64,000 bases of DNA from Heterocephalus glaber (lineage: Eukaryota > Chordata > Mammalia > Rodentia > Bathyergidae): positions 6,386,424 through 6,450,423 of the forward strand of contig NW_004624781.1 in assembly GCF_000247695.1 (NCBI RefSeq), in the 5' to 3' direction. Of the stretch, positions 30,681 through 41,148 are shown in pieces. The number at the start of each line of letters is the position of its first letter. Position 1 is the first letter of the stretch. Position numbers and translations under genes: made by a program. Under the pieces are notes generated by a model. The model was not told the origin of the DNA. It saw only the letters and a list, made by a program, of their open reading frames with translations, and searched no databases.

Positions 30681-30874
30681 GGGAGGAGAAGGCACAGGTC
30701 TAGCTGGGGAGCCGCTGGGCAGGACGGTGCAGGGGCAGGGCAGATGGGACGAGCCAGGCATCCGGAACAGCCGAGAGCTGAGGGGTGGGGGAAGCACAGT
30801 GTGGGTTTAAATTTGCCATCAAAACCACACTTGTCCTCGAGGGCTCCTAACGGAGTTGCTGAAGCTGCGCCATG

Positions 30875-31060
30875 GTACCAGGCGGGCCTTTTTATGTTTT
30901 AGTAATTATCCTGTCACCCACCAAAAATAATTTCATCTCAGGAGGCAGGAGAATTCGGTAATACTGCAAACTGCTGCCGCGTTAGAGAGCGGCCTAATTG
31001 GGATCCATAAATCCACTTTTTAACAAGCACAATTAGGAATACTTATTGCAGGGCAGCTTG
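30875..31060. promoter_or_regulatory. Strong candidate conserved noncoding element
   Basis: AT-rich non-repeat block with TAATTA at 30903-30908 (ttttagtaattatcctg), ccaaaaataatttcatctc, gcggcctaattgggatccat and acaattaggaatacttatt. It is sharply bounded by GC-rich DNA. Confidence 0.4.
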
Positions 31061-32039
31061 AGGAGATCAGCAGTGCGGGGAGCGGGGGCAGCTTTTATGT
31101 GGCCGTGTTGAATGGGACGGAAGCCTTGTTTTGATCCTGGCATCTCAATTAGTCATGGGGGGAAGAAGGCTCAACGTGAAAGTGGAATTTTACCCCAAAA
31201 GTTTTCTTCTGAGGAGATTGTTAGGCATTGATAAAGTGGGAAGGTGGAGGAGTCTTGCTAGATTGTTCTTTGAGGGAAAACTGCAAATCCCACCAGTTTG
31301 GGGGAAGATAAAGGGGATCCCCACGGATCAGCCTGAGCATATGGACAGATTGTGGGGAGGACAGGCACTCACTTAAGGAGCCTCTGCCACCACCCCAACG
31401 TGTAACTTCCAGGTACGCAGCTCTGCTGGCTGAGGGAGGGATGTGGCTGGGCCAGAAGGACAAACTGAGGCTCCAGATGGCTGTGTCCTCCTGCCGGGGG
31501 CCTGGAGGTGTCAAGGGCAGTGTAGGGGAGAAGCAGGGATCGGTGGGAGGAGAGATCTGTGTGTGCGGCTCAAGTAGTCTGGAAAGCTTCAGACTGAACT
31601 GGGGCTGGGAGGATGGCAAATTGGGGGGACGGGGAGCAGCAGGCCCCCAGCCCTCTCCCAGGACAGTGAGGGGAAGGTGGCCTCCTGGGTGCTGCTGTGT
31701 TGGGATCTGTGTGCTCCTGTGATCTCGGTGACCTCTGGGATGCTCTGAGGGTCCTTCCAGTCCGGGCATGGGACACAGACACAGAGTGGCCATCCAGCTG
31801 CGGAGCTGCGGGAGGGTGGGCCAGGGGAGGTGGAGGAGGGTCGGTGGCCTTAGTGCGGCAGGTGACAAAGGATGCTTGAGGCGTTGCAGGGGTCTAGGTC
31901 CACTTCTAAAGACTACAGAGAGGAAAGGACTTGTGGTTGCTTCTGATAAAAATGAACGTGTGAACGAGGGAGGTAATGAATGCAGGCATCAGGGCATTGT
32001 GCTTGGGCTAAGGGAGAGGCCTCGCCTCAGTGTTAGGTG
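31061..32039. other. Intronic unique sequence
   Basis: 31120-31260 remains somewhat AT-rich (tctcaattagtcatgggggg). No exon or repeat is recognised. Confidence 0.4.
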
Positions 32040-32205
32040 AGCTTGGGGTTCATCCCCATGCCCCCCTTCTTGGCTGTGTCCTCTTAACCTTTCTGAACTG
32101 AGGGGTTTTGGTCCACAACATGGACATTCAATGATATTTATGTCACAATTGTGCTGTGAGAATAAATGAAAGAAAATAAGGTGTCTGAGACCCAGTAGGT
32201 GGCGA
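32040..32205 (+). repeat. MIR SINE fossil
   Basis: ttggctgtgtcctcttaacc, tttctgaactgaggggtttt, gctgtgagaataaatgaaag. A CTCF-like motif overlaps its right end. Confidence 0.65.
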
Positions 32206-32206
32206 A
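32192..32206 (+). promoter_or_regulatory. CTCF-like motif, imperfect
   Basis: CCAGTAGGTGGCGAA matches the CTCF core except at the last two positions. Confidence 0.3.
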
Positions 32207-32479
32207 TTCAGGTTGGTTTCTTCCTCTCCTTCATATTCCCTCCACTGGGCTGCATGGCAGAGGATGTGCACAGGGCCAGGCAGGGGTCTGGGGAGCTGCG
32301 AGGGCAGACCCAGAAGGCCTGGATTCTAGGCGAACCTGGGTTCCCAGGAGCGCCTTATTTGACCTTGAAGGGGAGATCAAGGACGACAGCCCCGTGCAGC
32401 AGTGCACAGGAGGAGTTTCCTGGGCGCTCATATAGGGCTAAGACCACTCGACACCTCGGGGCTCCTCACTGATGCAGGC

Positions 32480-32645
32480 ACCGCTGTCTCCTCTGTTACA
32501 CATGCGCTGCCTGTCATTATCCCCAGTGAGAATCGCAGGTGAGGGGCCCGAGGCTCAGGGATGGAGAGAAGAAAGGAACTGGCCCAAAGCTAGAGTAGGT
32601 AGGAGGTGAAGCCAAGATAGCGCCCCAGAGCCTGCTGGGAGCCAC
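32480..32645 (-). repeat. MIR SINE fossil
   Basis: gctgcctgtcattatcccca, ggggcccgaggctcagggat, ggaactggcccaaagctag. Confidence 0.65.
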
Positions 32646-32689
32646 CTTCAAAAAATGTTGCCCTTTACACTTTGTGAAATGTATGGACT

Positions 32690-32756
32690 CCCCCCCCCCC
32701 CCACGCCTTGTGCTTTCGAGGCAGGCAGTGGAACCACTGAGCTAAATCCCTGGCCC
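32690..32756 (-). repeat. ID SINE with its box B end replaced by poly-C
   Basis: A run of 13 C at 32690-32702 sits where the T-tract and box B half would be. It is followed by acgccttgtgctttcgagg, caggcagtggaaccactgag and ctaaatccctggccc. Either a deletion joined a C-run or the assembly collapsed here. Confidence 0.8.
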
Positions 32757-32789
32757 CCACACTTTTCACGCAAGCTTTCTGTTTTCACA

Positions 32790-33310
32790 TACACTTGACC
32801 CTTCTTATCTGAGGGTTCTGCATCCATAGGTTCAACCAACCATGGATCAAGAATATGGGGAAAAACTGTTTCTACTGGCCTTTTATTCTTGTTGTTCCTG
32901 ACACTGTCCAGTTCAACAACGATTTAGGTAGCATTTACATAGTGTTAGGCGTGGTACATAATCTAGAAATGATTTAAAGCTTACGGGAGGAGCTCTGTGC
33001 AGTGGCCCATGCCTGTAATCTCAGCTGCTCTGAAGGCTGAGGCAGGAGGATTGAAAGTTTGAGCCCAGCCTGGGCAACATAGCAAGGCCCTATCTCAAAA
33101 TTTTCTTAAAAGGTGAAAAGGCCTGGGGATGTAGGTCAGTGGTAGAGTGTCCCTGATAAAAATGCATGAATTAATGAGGGAATGGATGGGTTCTGTCCCC
33201 AGTTATCCCTGGGTTATATCCATCCAGCATGCCATTTTATGGAAGGGACTTGAGCTCCTGCAGCTTTCAGTATCAGCTATCTTGGAATTAATTCCCTGTG
33301 GATACTGAGG
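32790..33310. mobile_element. Tigger-like DNA transposon fossil
   Basis: acccttcttatctgagggtt, ctgcatccataggttcaacc, aaccatggatcaagaatatg, then tttacatagtgttaggcgtg and taatctagaaatgatttaaa, and after an interruption gccattttatggaagggact. This order matches the nonautonomous Tigger/TcMar elements of placental mammals. No transposase frame remains. A B1-ID dimer is nested inside. Confidence 0.65.
32972..33180 (+). repeat. B1-ID dimeric SINE nested in the DNA transposon
   Basis: gcagtggcccatgcctgtaa, ggctgaggcaggaggattga, ccctatctcaaaattttct, gcctggggatgtaggtcagt. Confidence 0.85.
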
Positions 33311-33724
33311 AAGCATTGTGGTTTTAGACTTATACAGTAGAAAAAAATAGCCAAGAGTTCCCAGGTGCCAGTCATGTGGTTTCCCCAGTGATCTAAACCA
33401 GGATGTTGGCACCATGCTGTTCATTAACTGCAGATCTGACATGCACTTTTTAGGGGTGTACATCTCCATGAATTTTATCATCTGAGTAGATTCCATGTCC
33501 CACCATCAGAGCCCGAAAAACCCATTTATGGTCACCCCTCATCCCCCCTTTGCCTGGTAGCTGCAGATACATTGTTCTTCACTGTAACTTTTTCATTTCA
33601 GAATGTCACACAAATGGGATCAGACAGCAGCACCTCCGGAGGTCAGTGGTTTTCACTGGTGAGCTGTCCTGGTTGTCTTTCCTGTGTGTCTATTTGCTTC
33701 TTTTCATTGCCGAGTAGTATTCCA

Positions 33725-34105
33725 GTGTGTATTGGTTTCCTTGAGCTGCCATAATAAAGTGCCACGAACAGGGTGGCTTCAAACAGCCAAAATTTGTTTT
33801 CTCACAGTTCTGGAGGCCGGAAGTTGGAAATGGAGGTGTGAGCAGGCCCTCTCCTTGGTGCCTGGTGCTGCCCAGCAGCCCGTGGTGTTCCTTGGGGTGT
33901 GGGGACAGCATTCCAGTCCCTGCTGCTGCTGTCATGTGGTCTTCACATGGCTTTTTCATGTGGACTTCGTCAGCCAGTCATTGGCTGCAGGGCCCACCCA
34001 ACCCAGTAACTGGTTACGTCTGTAATGACCCTGTATCCAAAGATGGTCACATCCTGAGGTTCTAGATGTACATGGGTTTGGGGGAACACGATTTAGCCTA
34101 ATAGA
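33725..34105 (-). mobile_element. MaLR (MLT1/MST-type) solo LTR
   Basis: gtattggtttccttgagctg, ccataataaagtgccacgaa, ctcacagttctggaggccgg, catgtggtcttcacatggct, gtaatgaccctgtatccaaa, gggggaacacgatttagcc is the reverse complement of a MaLR LTR. It is inserted in the older L1 at the gagtagtattcca site. No internal retroviral genes are visible. Confidence 0.75.
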
Positions 34106-34454
34106 GATGGTGTAGAGGCAGCAGAGCGTGTCTGACCATCCACCCTGGAAGGATGGCAGCGTGGTTTCCTGGTTGGGGCCGTTATGGATATAATGCTGCT
34201 GCTGTACACTTTCCTGGGCAGGTCTTACAGTGAACATGTGCTTTCCTTTGGGATAAATGCCCAACAGTTCACTCCGTAGGCCATGCCGTAGGAGACGGAT
34301 GTTCAGATTTCTAAGAAAATGCCAAACTTTTCTGGAGTGGCTGTACTGTTTTACATTCCTGTCAGCAGGGTCTGAGTGTTCCCATTTCTCCACATCCTCC
34401 CCACCAGCACTTGGGGTTGTCACTATTTTTTTTTAGCTGTTTTAGCATTATTAT

Positions 34455-34530
34455 TTTTCTTTCTTTTGTGGTCCTGGGATAGACCATAGGGCCTCACACA
34501 TGCCAGGCAAGCGCTGTCCAGCCCCAGTTT
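34455..34530 (-). repeat. Diverged ID-like SINE
   Basis: gtggtcctgggatagaccat, agggcctcacacatgccagg, caagcgctgtccagcccc. Confidence 0.65.
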
Positions 34531-35117
34531 TCAGCCTTTCTGCTGTGAGATTTTGCCTGACACCTCACTGATGTTGAAATTTACATTTCTCTAGTGGCTG
34601 ATGATGTTGGCTGGTTTCTGTGGGCTTTCTTTCTGTCTCTGTATCTTCTCTGGTGAAGTGTCAGTTTGAGTGTTTTGCCTATTTTAAAACTGAATTGTTG
34701 ATGGCTTCCTGTTGGGTTTAGAGAGCTCTTTCTGTGGTGTGGATAGAAGTCCTTCACTGCCTATGTGATTTGCAGATATTTCCCCCTACTCTGCTGCAGA
34801 TCTTTTTATTCTCCTAACAGTATCTTTTGCAGAGCACTTAATTTTCACATGGCTTATTGTATTGTATTGATTCTTTCTTGTATTGGTTGAACTTTGGGTG
34901 TCATATCTAAGAACTCTTTGGCCTAAGAGATTTTCTCCTAAAACTTAAATCTGTCCATTGTGAATTTCAAATATATCTCTACATCTCTATATTTGTATCT
35001 GTCTCTGTTTCTACTTCTGTCTCTATATGTGGAGAAAGTTGAGGTCAAGATTACCTTTTATGCCTGTGGATATCCAGTTGTTCGGATACTATTTGTTGAA
35101 AAGGCTGTCTTTCCTCT

Positions 35118-35350
35118 CCAATCATCTTTTGGGGGGCTGTTGAGGATTGAACTCCAGGTTTGCATATGCCAAACAAATGCTTTACCACTGAGTTATAGCC
35201 TAGCCCTTCAATACTTTAAAACATTAAAAAAAAATTTTTTGAGACAGTGTCTAAGTCACTAAGTTGCCTAGGCTGGGCTTGAACTTGAGATCCTCCTGCC
35301 TCAGCTTCCCAGAGTGCTGGAATCACAGGCATGCACCACCAGGCCTTTTT
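35118..35350 (-). repeat. B1-ID dimeric SINE
   Basis: ctgttgaggattgaactcca, ctttaccactgagttatagc, ttttgagacagtgtctaagt, cctgcctcagcttcccagag, gcatgcaccaccaggcc. Confidence 0.85.
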
Positions 35351-35458
35351 TTTAAAGCTTCAGTGTGGGATAAACAAACACTTCAGACTGATTTTGCTGC
35401 TGAGGAAGCTGGAACTCAAGAAAGATGAGGGAGGGGTTTGAATTTACACTGCAGGTTG

Positions 35459-35473
35459 TCAGCAGGTGGCGGC
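35459..35473 (+). promoter_or_regulatory. CTCF-like motif, imperfect
   Basis: TCAGCAGGTGGCGGC matches the CTCF core except the first base. Confidence 0.35.
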
Positions 35474-35604
35474 TGGACATCCCCATTTTGAAGAGGAGAA
35501 AACTGATGGTGGTTGGTAGCAAAACAGGCCTGGCTTCCCCTGAGGCTCACCTTTCATAAAGCCGCCAGGCAGGCAGGCAAAGGAATCAGAACTGAAAAGT
35601 TCTG

Positions 35605-35700
35605 GGCCGGGATTTAGCTCAGTGGCGCCTCACTTGGCTGGGAGGCGCAAGGTCCTGAGTTGGATCCCAGGTACCAAAAAAAAGAAAAAAGAGAAAAGTC
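35605..35700 (+). repeat. Young ID SINE
   Basis: ggccgggatttagctcagtg, ggaggcgcaaggtcctgagt, tggatcccaggtaccaaaa. The 18-bp target duplication (35587-35604, 35701-35718) is perfect and is itself an imperfect palindrome, CAGAACT-gaaa-AGTTCTG. Confidence 0.96.
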
Positions 35701-35718
35701 CAGAACTGAAAAGTTCTG

Positions 35719-37499
35719 CTGTTTGGTAGTGGGACCCGCCCCCCCCCCGCCAACATGGCCACCAGGCAGGGGTCCAAGGAGTCTGCGCCGAGTGGGGCAG
35801 CCAAGGCCCCTCTTCCATGGCTTCTGGAGCACCATGACTCACTGGGAGGCCTGCCCTGGCACTGGGGTGTGCAAGCCAGCCATGTCCCCACCATCTTGGT
35901 GCCCCCGGAGCAGGAGGCTTTTAGCTTAATTGAACCAAATGCCTTAAAAATGGCAGCTCATCAGTCAGCTTTCATTCCCCTCATTCCTGTATTTGGCTTT
36001 CATTCCTGTATTTTCCTTTAGGGATTCACCACATCTCTGTGAATGCTGGGTGCTTTCCCTCATTTTTAAGTTTTGGGGACACATAGATGTGTGACTCTCG
36101 CCCCTTGCAGCCCAGGTAGAATGAGGAAAGCATCTCTCTCTGTCATGGAGAGAGACTCCCATACATCTCGTCACATGTCAGCCGCATTCTGAGAAGGTTT
36201 GAGTCTAGAAGTTGAGAAGGCTGTGCCAGGAGAGGCCGAGACATCTCCCAGGGGAGTTTCGGCGAAAGGGCAGAGTTTCCCACGAAATGACACTGAGAGT
36301 CGGCTGCGTGGGGCCAGGGTGCAACCTTCCTCATTCATGTGGGGCCCATGCCTCCATCTCATGTTTCTGGAAGGTTCCTGGGACAAGTGGCATCAAGAGG
36401 CCTGAGTTCTTGGGGGCAGCTGAGCCAGGGCCTGGCTGTGTGGACTGAAGAAAGCTGCTTTCCCTCTCTGGGTCCCCTTGGGTCTGACGCAAGGGACCAA
36501 ACTACCACAGGCATTCTATGTTGCCTCCAATCCTGTGGCACTGCACACCAGGCTCGCACCTTTGGACCCTCTGCTCTATGTCACTCCCCTGACTAGAAAC
36601 CCTTGCACAGGGAGCAGGGACTTGTGGAAAGGAGTGCATATTAACCCGCTGGTTTCCTGGACACAGAAAGGACTGAGATTGGACAACACAGTCAGCCTTT
36701 ATTTTCCTCAGATAATAAGCTCTGTACCTGGGAATCAGTAGCATCTGTGGGCTGCAACTGGATTGCAGTTGTTGATTAAAGCCACTCCTTTAGGGGCCTG
36801 GTCTCCATGCAGATCTTCCCACTCCTGCATCCTTGTGTCCCTACCCAGGCTGGACCCTCTCCCTGAGCCAAGTCTCCTCCCCTCTCTGGGCCTCAGCTCC
36901 TTGTCTATGAGACCAGAGAACTGGGCGGCCTGCTGTTGAGACCCAGGAGCACCTGTCTGCCCAGCCCATGCATCTCCTGGCCTTATGCCAGGGTCCCTGA
37001 GACACAGCCTGATGTGCCGGGAGACAGTTAGGGGGTGCCTGTTGTGCCCACACCTGTGGGGGTGAAGGCAGCAAAATGAGCCAATGGGGAAGGCCTCAAC
37101 CTTTGAGCCTGTGAAGCACTGTCCCTCTTCCAGGCAAAGGGGCCAGGCCAGGCCTTCGGAAGTGCTTCCCTCGGACCAACTGGGCAAGCACCAGAGATGG
37201 CTGCCCCGGTTCAGGTGTGACCTGGAGCCGAGGGCTACCTCTGGCTAACGTAGCTCCAGAGTCCCCAAGCAACTCATCTCCTTCCTGGGGTGACAGGTGG
37301 CCATTAGGACTGAAACTGAGCCCTGGGATGTGTGCCAGACTTGTCCACAGCCCCCTGGCCAGTGCATAATTCTAAAGGGGGTCTGAGGTCCTCCCCCAAG
37401 ACCCCTCAGGCCTGCAGTGGCCAGGAGTTCCCACCTTTGCCCTGGGGACCTGTGGGAGCTCCAGCTTACACACTGAGCTGTGGAAAGACGTGGTGACAG
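35719..37499. other. Intronic unique sequence
   Basis: A C-run at 35739-35748 and a short direct repeat CATTCCTGTATTT at 35982-35994 and 36001-36013 are the only structures noted. Several open frames of 60-150 codons on both strands lack any family motif or exon-like borders. Confidence 0.45.
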
Positions 37500-37730
37500 A
37501 AGCCATCTAGCTCTGCATCTCAGGTTTTTTTTTCTTCAGCCTGAGTACCTGGTCAGCTGTGGGCTCGTCCATCTAATCAGCTCACAGGCAGTTGAAGGAG
37601 AGGTGGTGTCCCCTTGATCCACAGGCTTTATGTGCATAATTCCCTTTAATTCATCTCTGGCGAGGGGCAGAGAGCCTGGGTGGAGAACAATTTTCAAAGT
37701 CTCTCTGGGGTTCAAAGATTCATCCCTCCA
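37500..37730. promoter_or_regulatory. Candidate conserved element
   Basis: ccatctaatcagctcacagg, ttatgtgcataattcccttt, aattcatctctggcg. A non-repeat block of intermediate AT content with homeodomain-like cores. Confidence 0.3.
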
Positions 37731-38025
37731 GCCAGACGGGGAAATGACGGGAGCCATCAGCCGGGAGGGCTGAATGTGGTGGTGCTCCTGGGTTCTCCTC
37801 CCCTGCTCCCTTGGCCTTGGCGGTGGCTGTGGCCTGGTGTCTGGGGAGCAGCTCCTTCCCAAGGGGCTGTACTGTGGCCGCCTGAGCCCTGTCCTCTGCT
37901 GCCCTGATTGAGTCTCACCTTGGACCTGGGCTGACGTGTCCTTGGTGGGGGACTTGGGTCAGCTCTGCCCTGGCGCTGACAAGATCTCCATCCTGAATGT
38001 CTCTTCACACTTGATTTGCCTGCAG

Positions 38026-38140
38026 GATAAATGCAATTTCTACACCACAACCATCAGTCATTTTCCTGTGTGATCTATGCAGTTGGCCTGAATTGAATCA
38101 GCGCCTGTATGATTGTGTCAGTTTGTTTGGTAAGAAAATG
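38026..38140 (+). promoter_or_regulatory. Duplicated noncoding element, copy A
   Basis: Starts gataaatgcaatttctac, with core cagtcattttcctgtgtgat then ctatgcag, and ends aagaaaatg. Over its first 57 bases it matches copy B (39571) at 46 positions (about 81 percent) without gaps. Similarity continues through gaattgaa.cag..cctgtat to the end with a few indels. It does not resemble the local SINE or LINE families. Confidence 0.75.
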
Positions 38141-38414
38141 AAGTGAGATATGTCGGCGAAAGTAGAGGGGTGCTCAGGGCCCTGTGGAGGTGCCCGGGGC
38201 TCAGGGCTCCCTTTAGGGTACATCCTGTCCCCCTCCTGCTCTCTGCATCCTGCACTGGGCTCCCAGCCCTCTGCCCTCTGAACTCAGGGAAGAGACCAGT
38301 GTGAGGACACAGAGTGGTGGGAGAGAGAGGAAAGATGCTGGAATACAGGTGAGAGACAAGCAGATTAAAGTCAGAATGCACGGGGACTAGAATTCAGGGT
38401 AAGCTTTTTGGTCT

Positions 38415-38611
38415 TTTTTTTTTTTTTGGTTGTACTGGGAATTGAACCAGGGACCTTGATACTGAGCTACAGCCCCAGCCTTTTAAATTTTTTATTTTGA
38501 GACAAGATCTTGCTGAGTCACTGAGTTGTCTAGGCTGAGCTTGAATTTGCGATCCTCCTGCCTCAGCCTCCCAGAGTGCTGGGATTATAGGCTTGTGCCA
38601 CAGCATCTGGA
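38415..38611 (-). repeat. B1-ID dimeric SINE
   Basis: gttgtactgggaattgaacc, actgagctacagccccagc, ttttgagacaagatcttgct, cctgcctcagcctcccagag, gcttgtgccacagcatctgg. Target duplication AAGCTTTTTGGTCT (38401-38414) and AAGCTTCTTGGTCT (38612-38625). Confidence 0.93.
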
Positions 38612-38625
38612 AAGCTTCTTGGTCT

Positions 38626-39570
38626 CAATACAAAGGGCTGTAGAGAGCACATAGAAGTGCATGGAGGGAGCATTATAGCTCCCAACTGGAGGTTAATAGT
38701 GAAGAGGACATCAGGCCCTTTCTTTGCTGGGGATTCCATGCACTTCCGCCTCCCTCCTGGTCCCTGGCTCTCAACATGACATGCAGAACCATGGCGATCA
38801 GGTAGAAGTGCTGTTCTTTGTACCCCCACTCCTCTCCCCTCCCCTCTCCTGTCCTTCCCTCCCCTTCTCTCCTCCCCAGCTTCCTTCTGCACACTGGTTT
38901 GTGTGTACCAGCTCCGAGCTTCACCTTGGGCATGGTTTTGTCCTGGGAGGAAGGGCGCCCCTGCACGTGCCCTAGTGTGGGGAGGATGGCATGGCATTGG
39001 CACCCTTCAGGGAGATGGCAGTATTGGGGCGGGGCAGGGCTGAACACATACACACGCACGCACACACACACACGCACACACACCCTCATGAGGTGCAGAG
39101 CAGTGGGCTCAGCCTGAGCATTGCTACCTGTACGTGACTGCAGCTGCCAGGCCTCCTATGCCCCTCCTGGGCCCAGGCCTTCGCCAGGGTCACTTCCAGT
39201 CTTGGCCCCAGAACACATCCCAGGAGCTCGGCCCCTGCTGCCTGCGGACCAGCTCAGGAGAGAGCAGGCCGAAAAGCTCATCCTCTTCAGGTGTGGCTCC
39301 TTCTGCCTCCTCTGTCCCCAGACTTGTCCAGTAGCTTCTGTGGCTCCAGGAAGGGAGAGGGTTGGGGCCATTTTCTCTGTCTTGGATGGTGGGGCCTGGG
39401 GTGTTGGGCCCCTGAAAGTTGCACGGAGCAGTGCCGTAGTCAGGAAGAGGACCCCTCGGAGGTCCCCAGGGTGTCGCTGTGGGGAAGGGGGCCTGGCAGG
39501 AAGTCCTGAGATCACTTTGGGTACACCCTTGAAGGGGATGGTGGGACCCGGCCTGTCTTCTCTCTCTGAT
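38626..39570. other. Intronic unique sequence
   Basis: Contains a pyrimidine-rich stretch at 38825-38880 and a (CA)n run at 39046-39083. Open frames of 130-165 codons at 39120-39620 on both strands overlap each other and show no motif. Confidence 0.45.
39046..39083. repeat. (CA)n microsatellite
   Basis: CA run with a few CACG interruptions. Confidence 0.95.
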
Positions 39571-39676
39571 GATAAATGCAGTTTCTGCGTCAAGACTATC
39601 AGTCATTTTTTGATGTGATCTATGCAGCTCTGCAGGAATTGAACCAGCTCCTGTATTATTATTTGATAAGAAAATG
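39571..39676 (+). promoter_or_regulatory. Duplicated noncoding element, copy B
   Basis: Starts gataaatgcagtttctgc, core atcagtcattttttgatgtg then atctatgcag, ends ataagaaaatgg. It is the same orientation as copy A, 1545 bases downstream. Shared blocks include gataaatgca, atcagtcatttt, tgtgatctatgcag, gaattgaa and aagaaaatg. Confidence 0.75.
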
Positions 39677-39689
39677 GCTCATGGAGTGC

Positions 39690-39840
39690 AGGGTTTATTG
39701 TGGCCTACGTTCCGATTAGGATGTGCCACCCTTACCAGAGGCCCAGAGGATCTGGGACTACCACCTCCAGAACCATAAGCCAGGCAAACTTTTTCTCATT
39801 CTTTTAAATTGATTGCCTTGGGTGTTTTGTTGTCGTCCCT
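39690..39840 (+). mobile_element. LTR (MaLR-like) 3' scrap
   Basis: aaccataagccaggcaaact, ttttctcattcttttaaatt, gattgccttgggtgttttgt resembles the 3' end of a rodent MaLR LTR. Short and diverged. Confidence 0.4.
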
Positions 39841-40374
39841 GGAAGCAGGGTGGAGGAGCTGGTCTGGTTGGCTCTTGGCAGAGTGAAGACAGAGCTTTCC
39901 GAACTGAATTTTCTGAAATGGCACTGTCCATTATTATAGCTACTGGCTACATGCGGTTATGTAAATTATACAATTAATTAAAAAGAAATAAAATTAAAGA
40001 TTCAGCTCCTGAATGGAAAAGGATATATCATGCAAACATTAATCAGCAGAAAGCAGGCCTGGGTATATCACTATGAGGTAAAAGTGGACATCGGAGCAAA
40101 GAAAATTGCCAGGGACAGAGAAGAACAATTTATAATGATAAAAGGGTCAGCCCGGCAAGAAGCCACAGTGGGCTGAAATATCTGTGCCCCAAACACCAGA
40201 ACTGCAAGCTCCATGAAGCCAAGATTCAGTCATTTGGTGACCTTGGCCATTGATAAGTGCTCCACAGCCACACCTGGGCAGTGGCTGCTGTACCAGACAG
40301 TAGAACCCAGAAGAGCTTTTCCTCCATTGCAGAAAGCTCTGTGGGGCCCCATTGCTCTAGAAGGTCAGCTCTGT
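39841..40374. other. Intronic unique sequence, AT-rich at left
   Basis: 39930-40080 is AT-rich (aaattatacaattaattaaa) with TAATTA cores. No gene is supported. Confidence 0.4.
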
Positions 40375-40625
40375 GAGGGCAGAAACCTGGCTGTTCTGTT
40401 CCCTGCTGTAGCCTCACCATCTAGAAGCATCCTGTGCACATAGTAGGTGGTTAGAATTTGGAGATGTGAGGACTTCATAGCCTGCGTGCGGTCACCCTCT
40501 TCCTATGTGACTTTGGACGTGGTGTTCCTCTCTCTGGGTCTCTTCACTGTAAATGGAAGCCTTGGCTTCCTTGCTGGGATCCTTTTCAGCTTTAATGAGC
40601 TGTGATCTTAAGTCTTTTAGCTGGC
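40375..40625 (+). repeat. L2 3' end followed by MIR scrap
   Basis: 40375-40450 (ctgtgagggcagaaacctgg, gtgcacatagtaggtggtta) is an L2 tail. 40480-40620 (gtgactttggacgtggtgtt, tgggtctcttcactgtaaat) is MIR-like. Confidence 0.7.
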
Positions 40626-40697
40626 TGATTTCATTTATTTTATTCATAGGGAGGGGTCAGAGGGTGTGGGGTAGGATGAGGTGGTACATTTGATTTT

Positions 40698-40783
40698 TTT
40701 TTTCCTGGTACAGGGGATCAAACTCAGGACCTTGTGCTTGTGAGGCAGGCGCTATGCCACTGAGCTAAATCCCCAGCCCCTGA
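40698..40783 (-). repeat. ID SINE
   Basis: cctggtacaggggatcaaac, cttgtgaggcaggcgctatg, actgagctaaatccccagc. Target duplication TACATTTGATTTT at 40685-40697 and 40784-40796. Confidence 0.95.
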
Positions 40784-40994
40784 TACATTTGATTTTGAAT
40801 TTCAGGTCTCAGCTAGTGGTGGATAGCATCCCCAGGCAGGCATGTGCTCCAGGACCTGTCCTTTCTGCCTTTCCTTTGTCTACAGTGTCCCAGCAAACTT
40901 CCCCAGCAGACTTGCAGCCAGGGAAGCTGGTGAGGGGTGAGGGGAGCCCTTCCCTTCCACCTCTCTGAACCCTTTCTTTTTCTTTTCTCTCCTT

Positions 40995-41148
40995 GTCTCT
41001 TTTTTGGTTGTTTGAGACACAGTCTTGCTATGTAGTTCAGGCTGGCCTTGAACTCACTATGTAGCCCAGGCTGGCCTGGAATTCATGGTGATCCTCCTGT
41101 CTCAGCCTCCTGAGCTGCACCCCCACACCTGGCTCTGGACCCCTTCTG
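40995..41148 (-). repeat. B1 SINE with internal repeat
   Basis: gtttgagacacagtcttgct, two aggctggcct(t/g)gaa(c/t)tca repeats, cctcctgtctcagcctcctg, cccacacctggctc. Confidence 0.88.

Larger units (their letters stand above)
33480..35117 (-). mobile_element. Old LINE-1 3' region, interrupted
   Basis: Inverted L1M-type 3' sequence: cagaatgtcacacaaatggg, ttttcattgccgagtagtat, then (after an LTR insert) ttatggatataatgctgct, gggataaatgcccaacagt, catttctccacatcctccc, ctctagtggctgatgatgtt, agcacttaattttcacatgg, ggatatccagttgttcgga. The coding portion is decayed. Confidence 0.8.
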
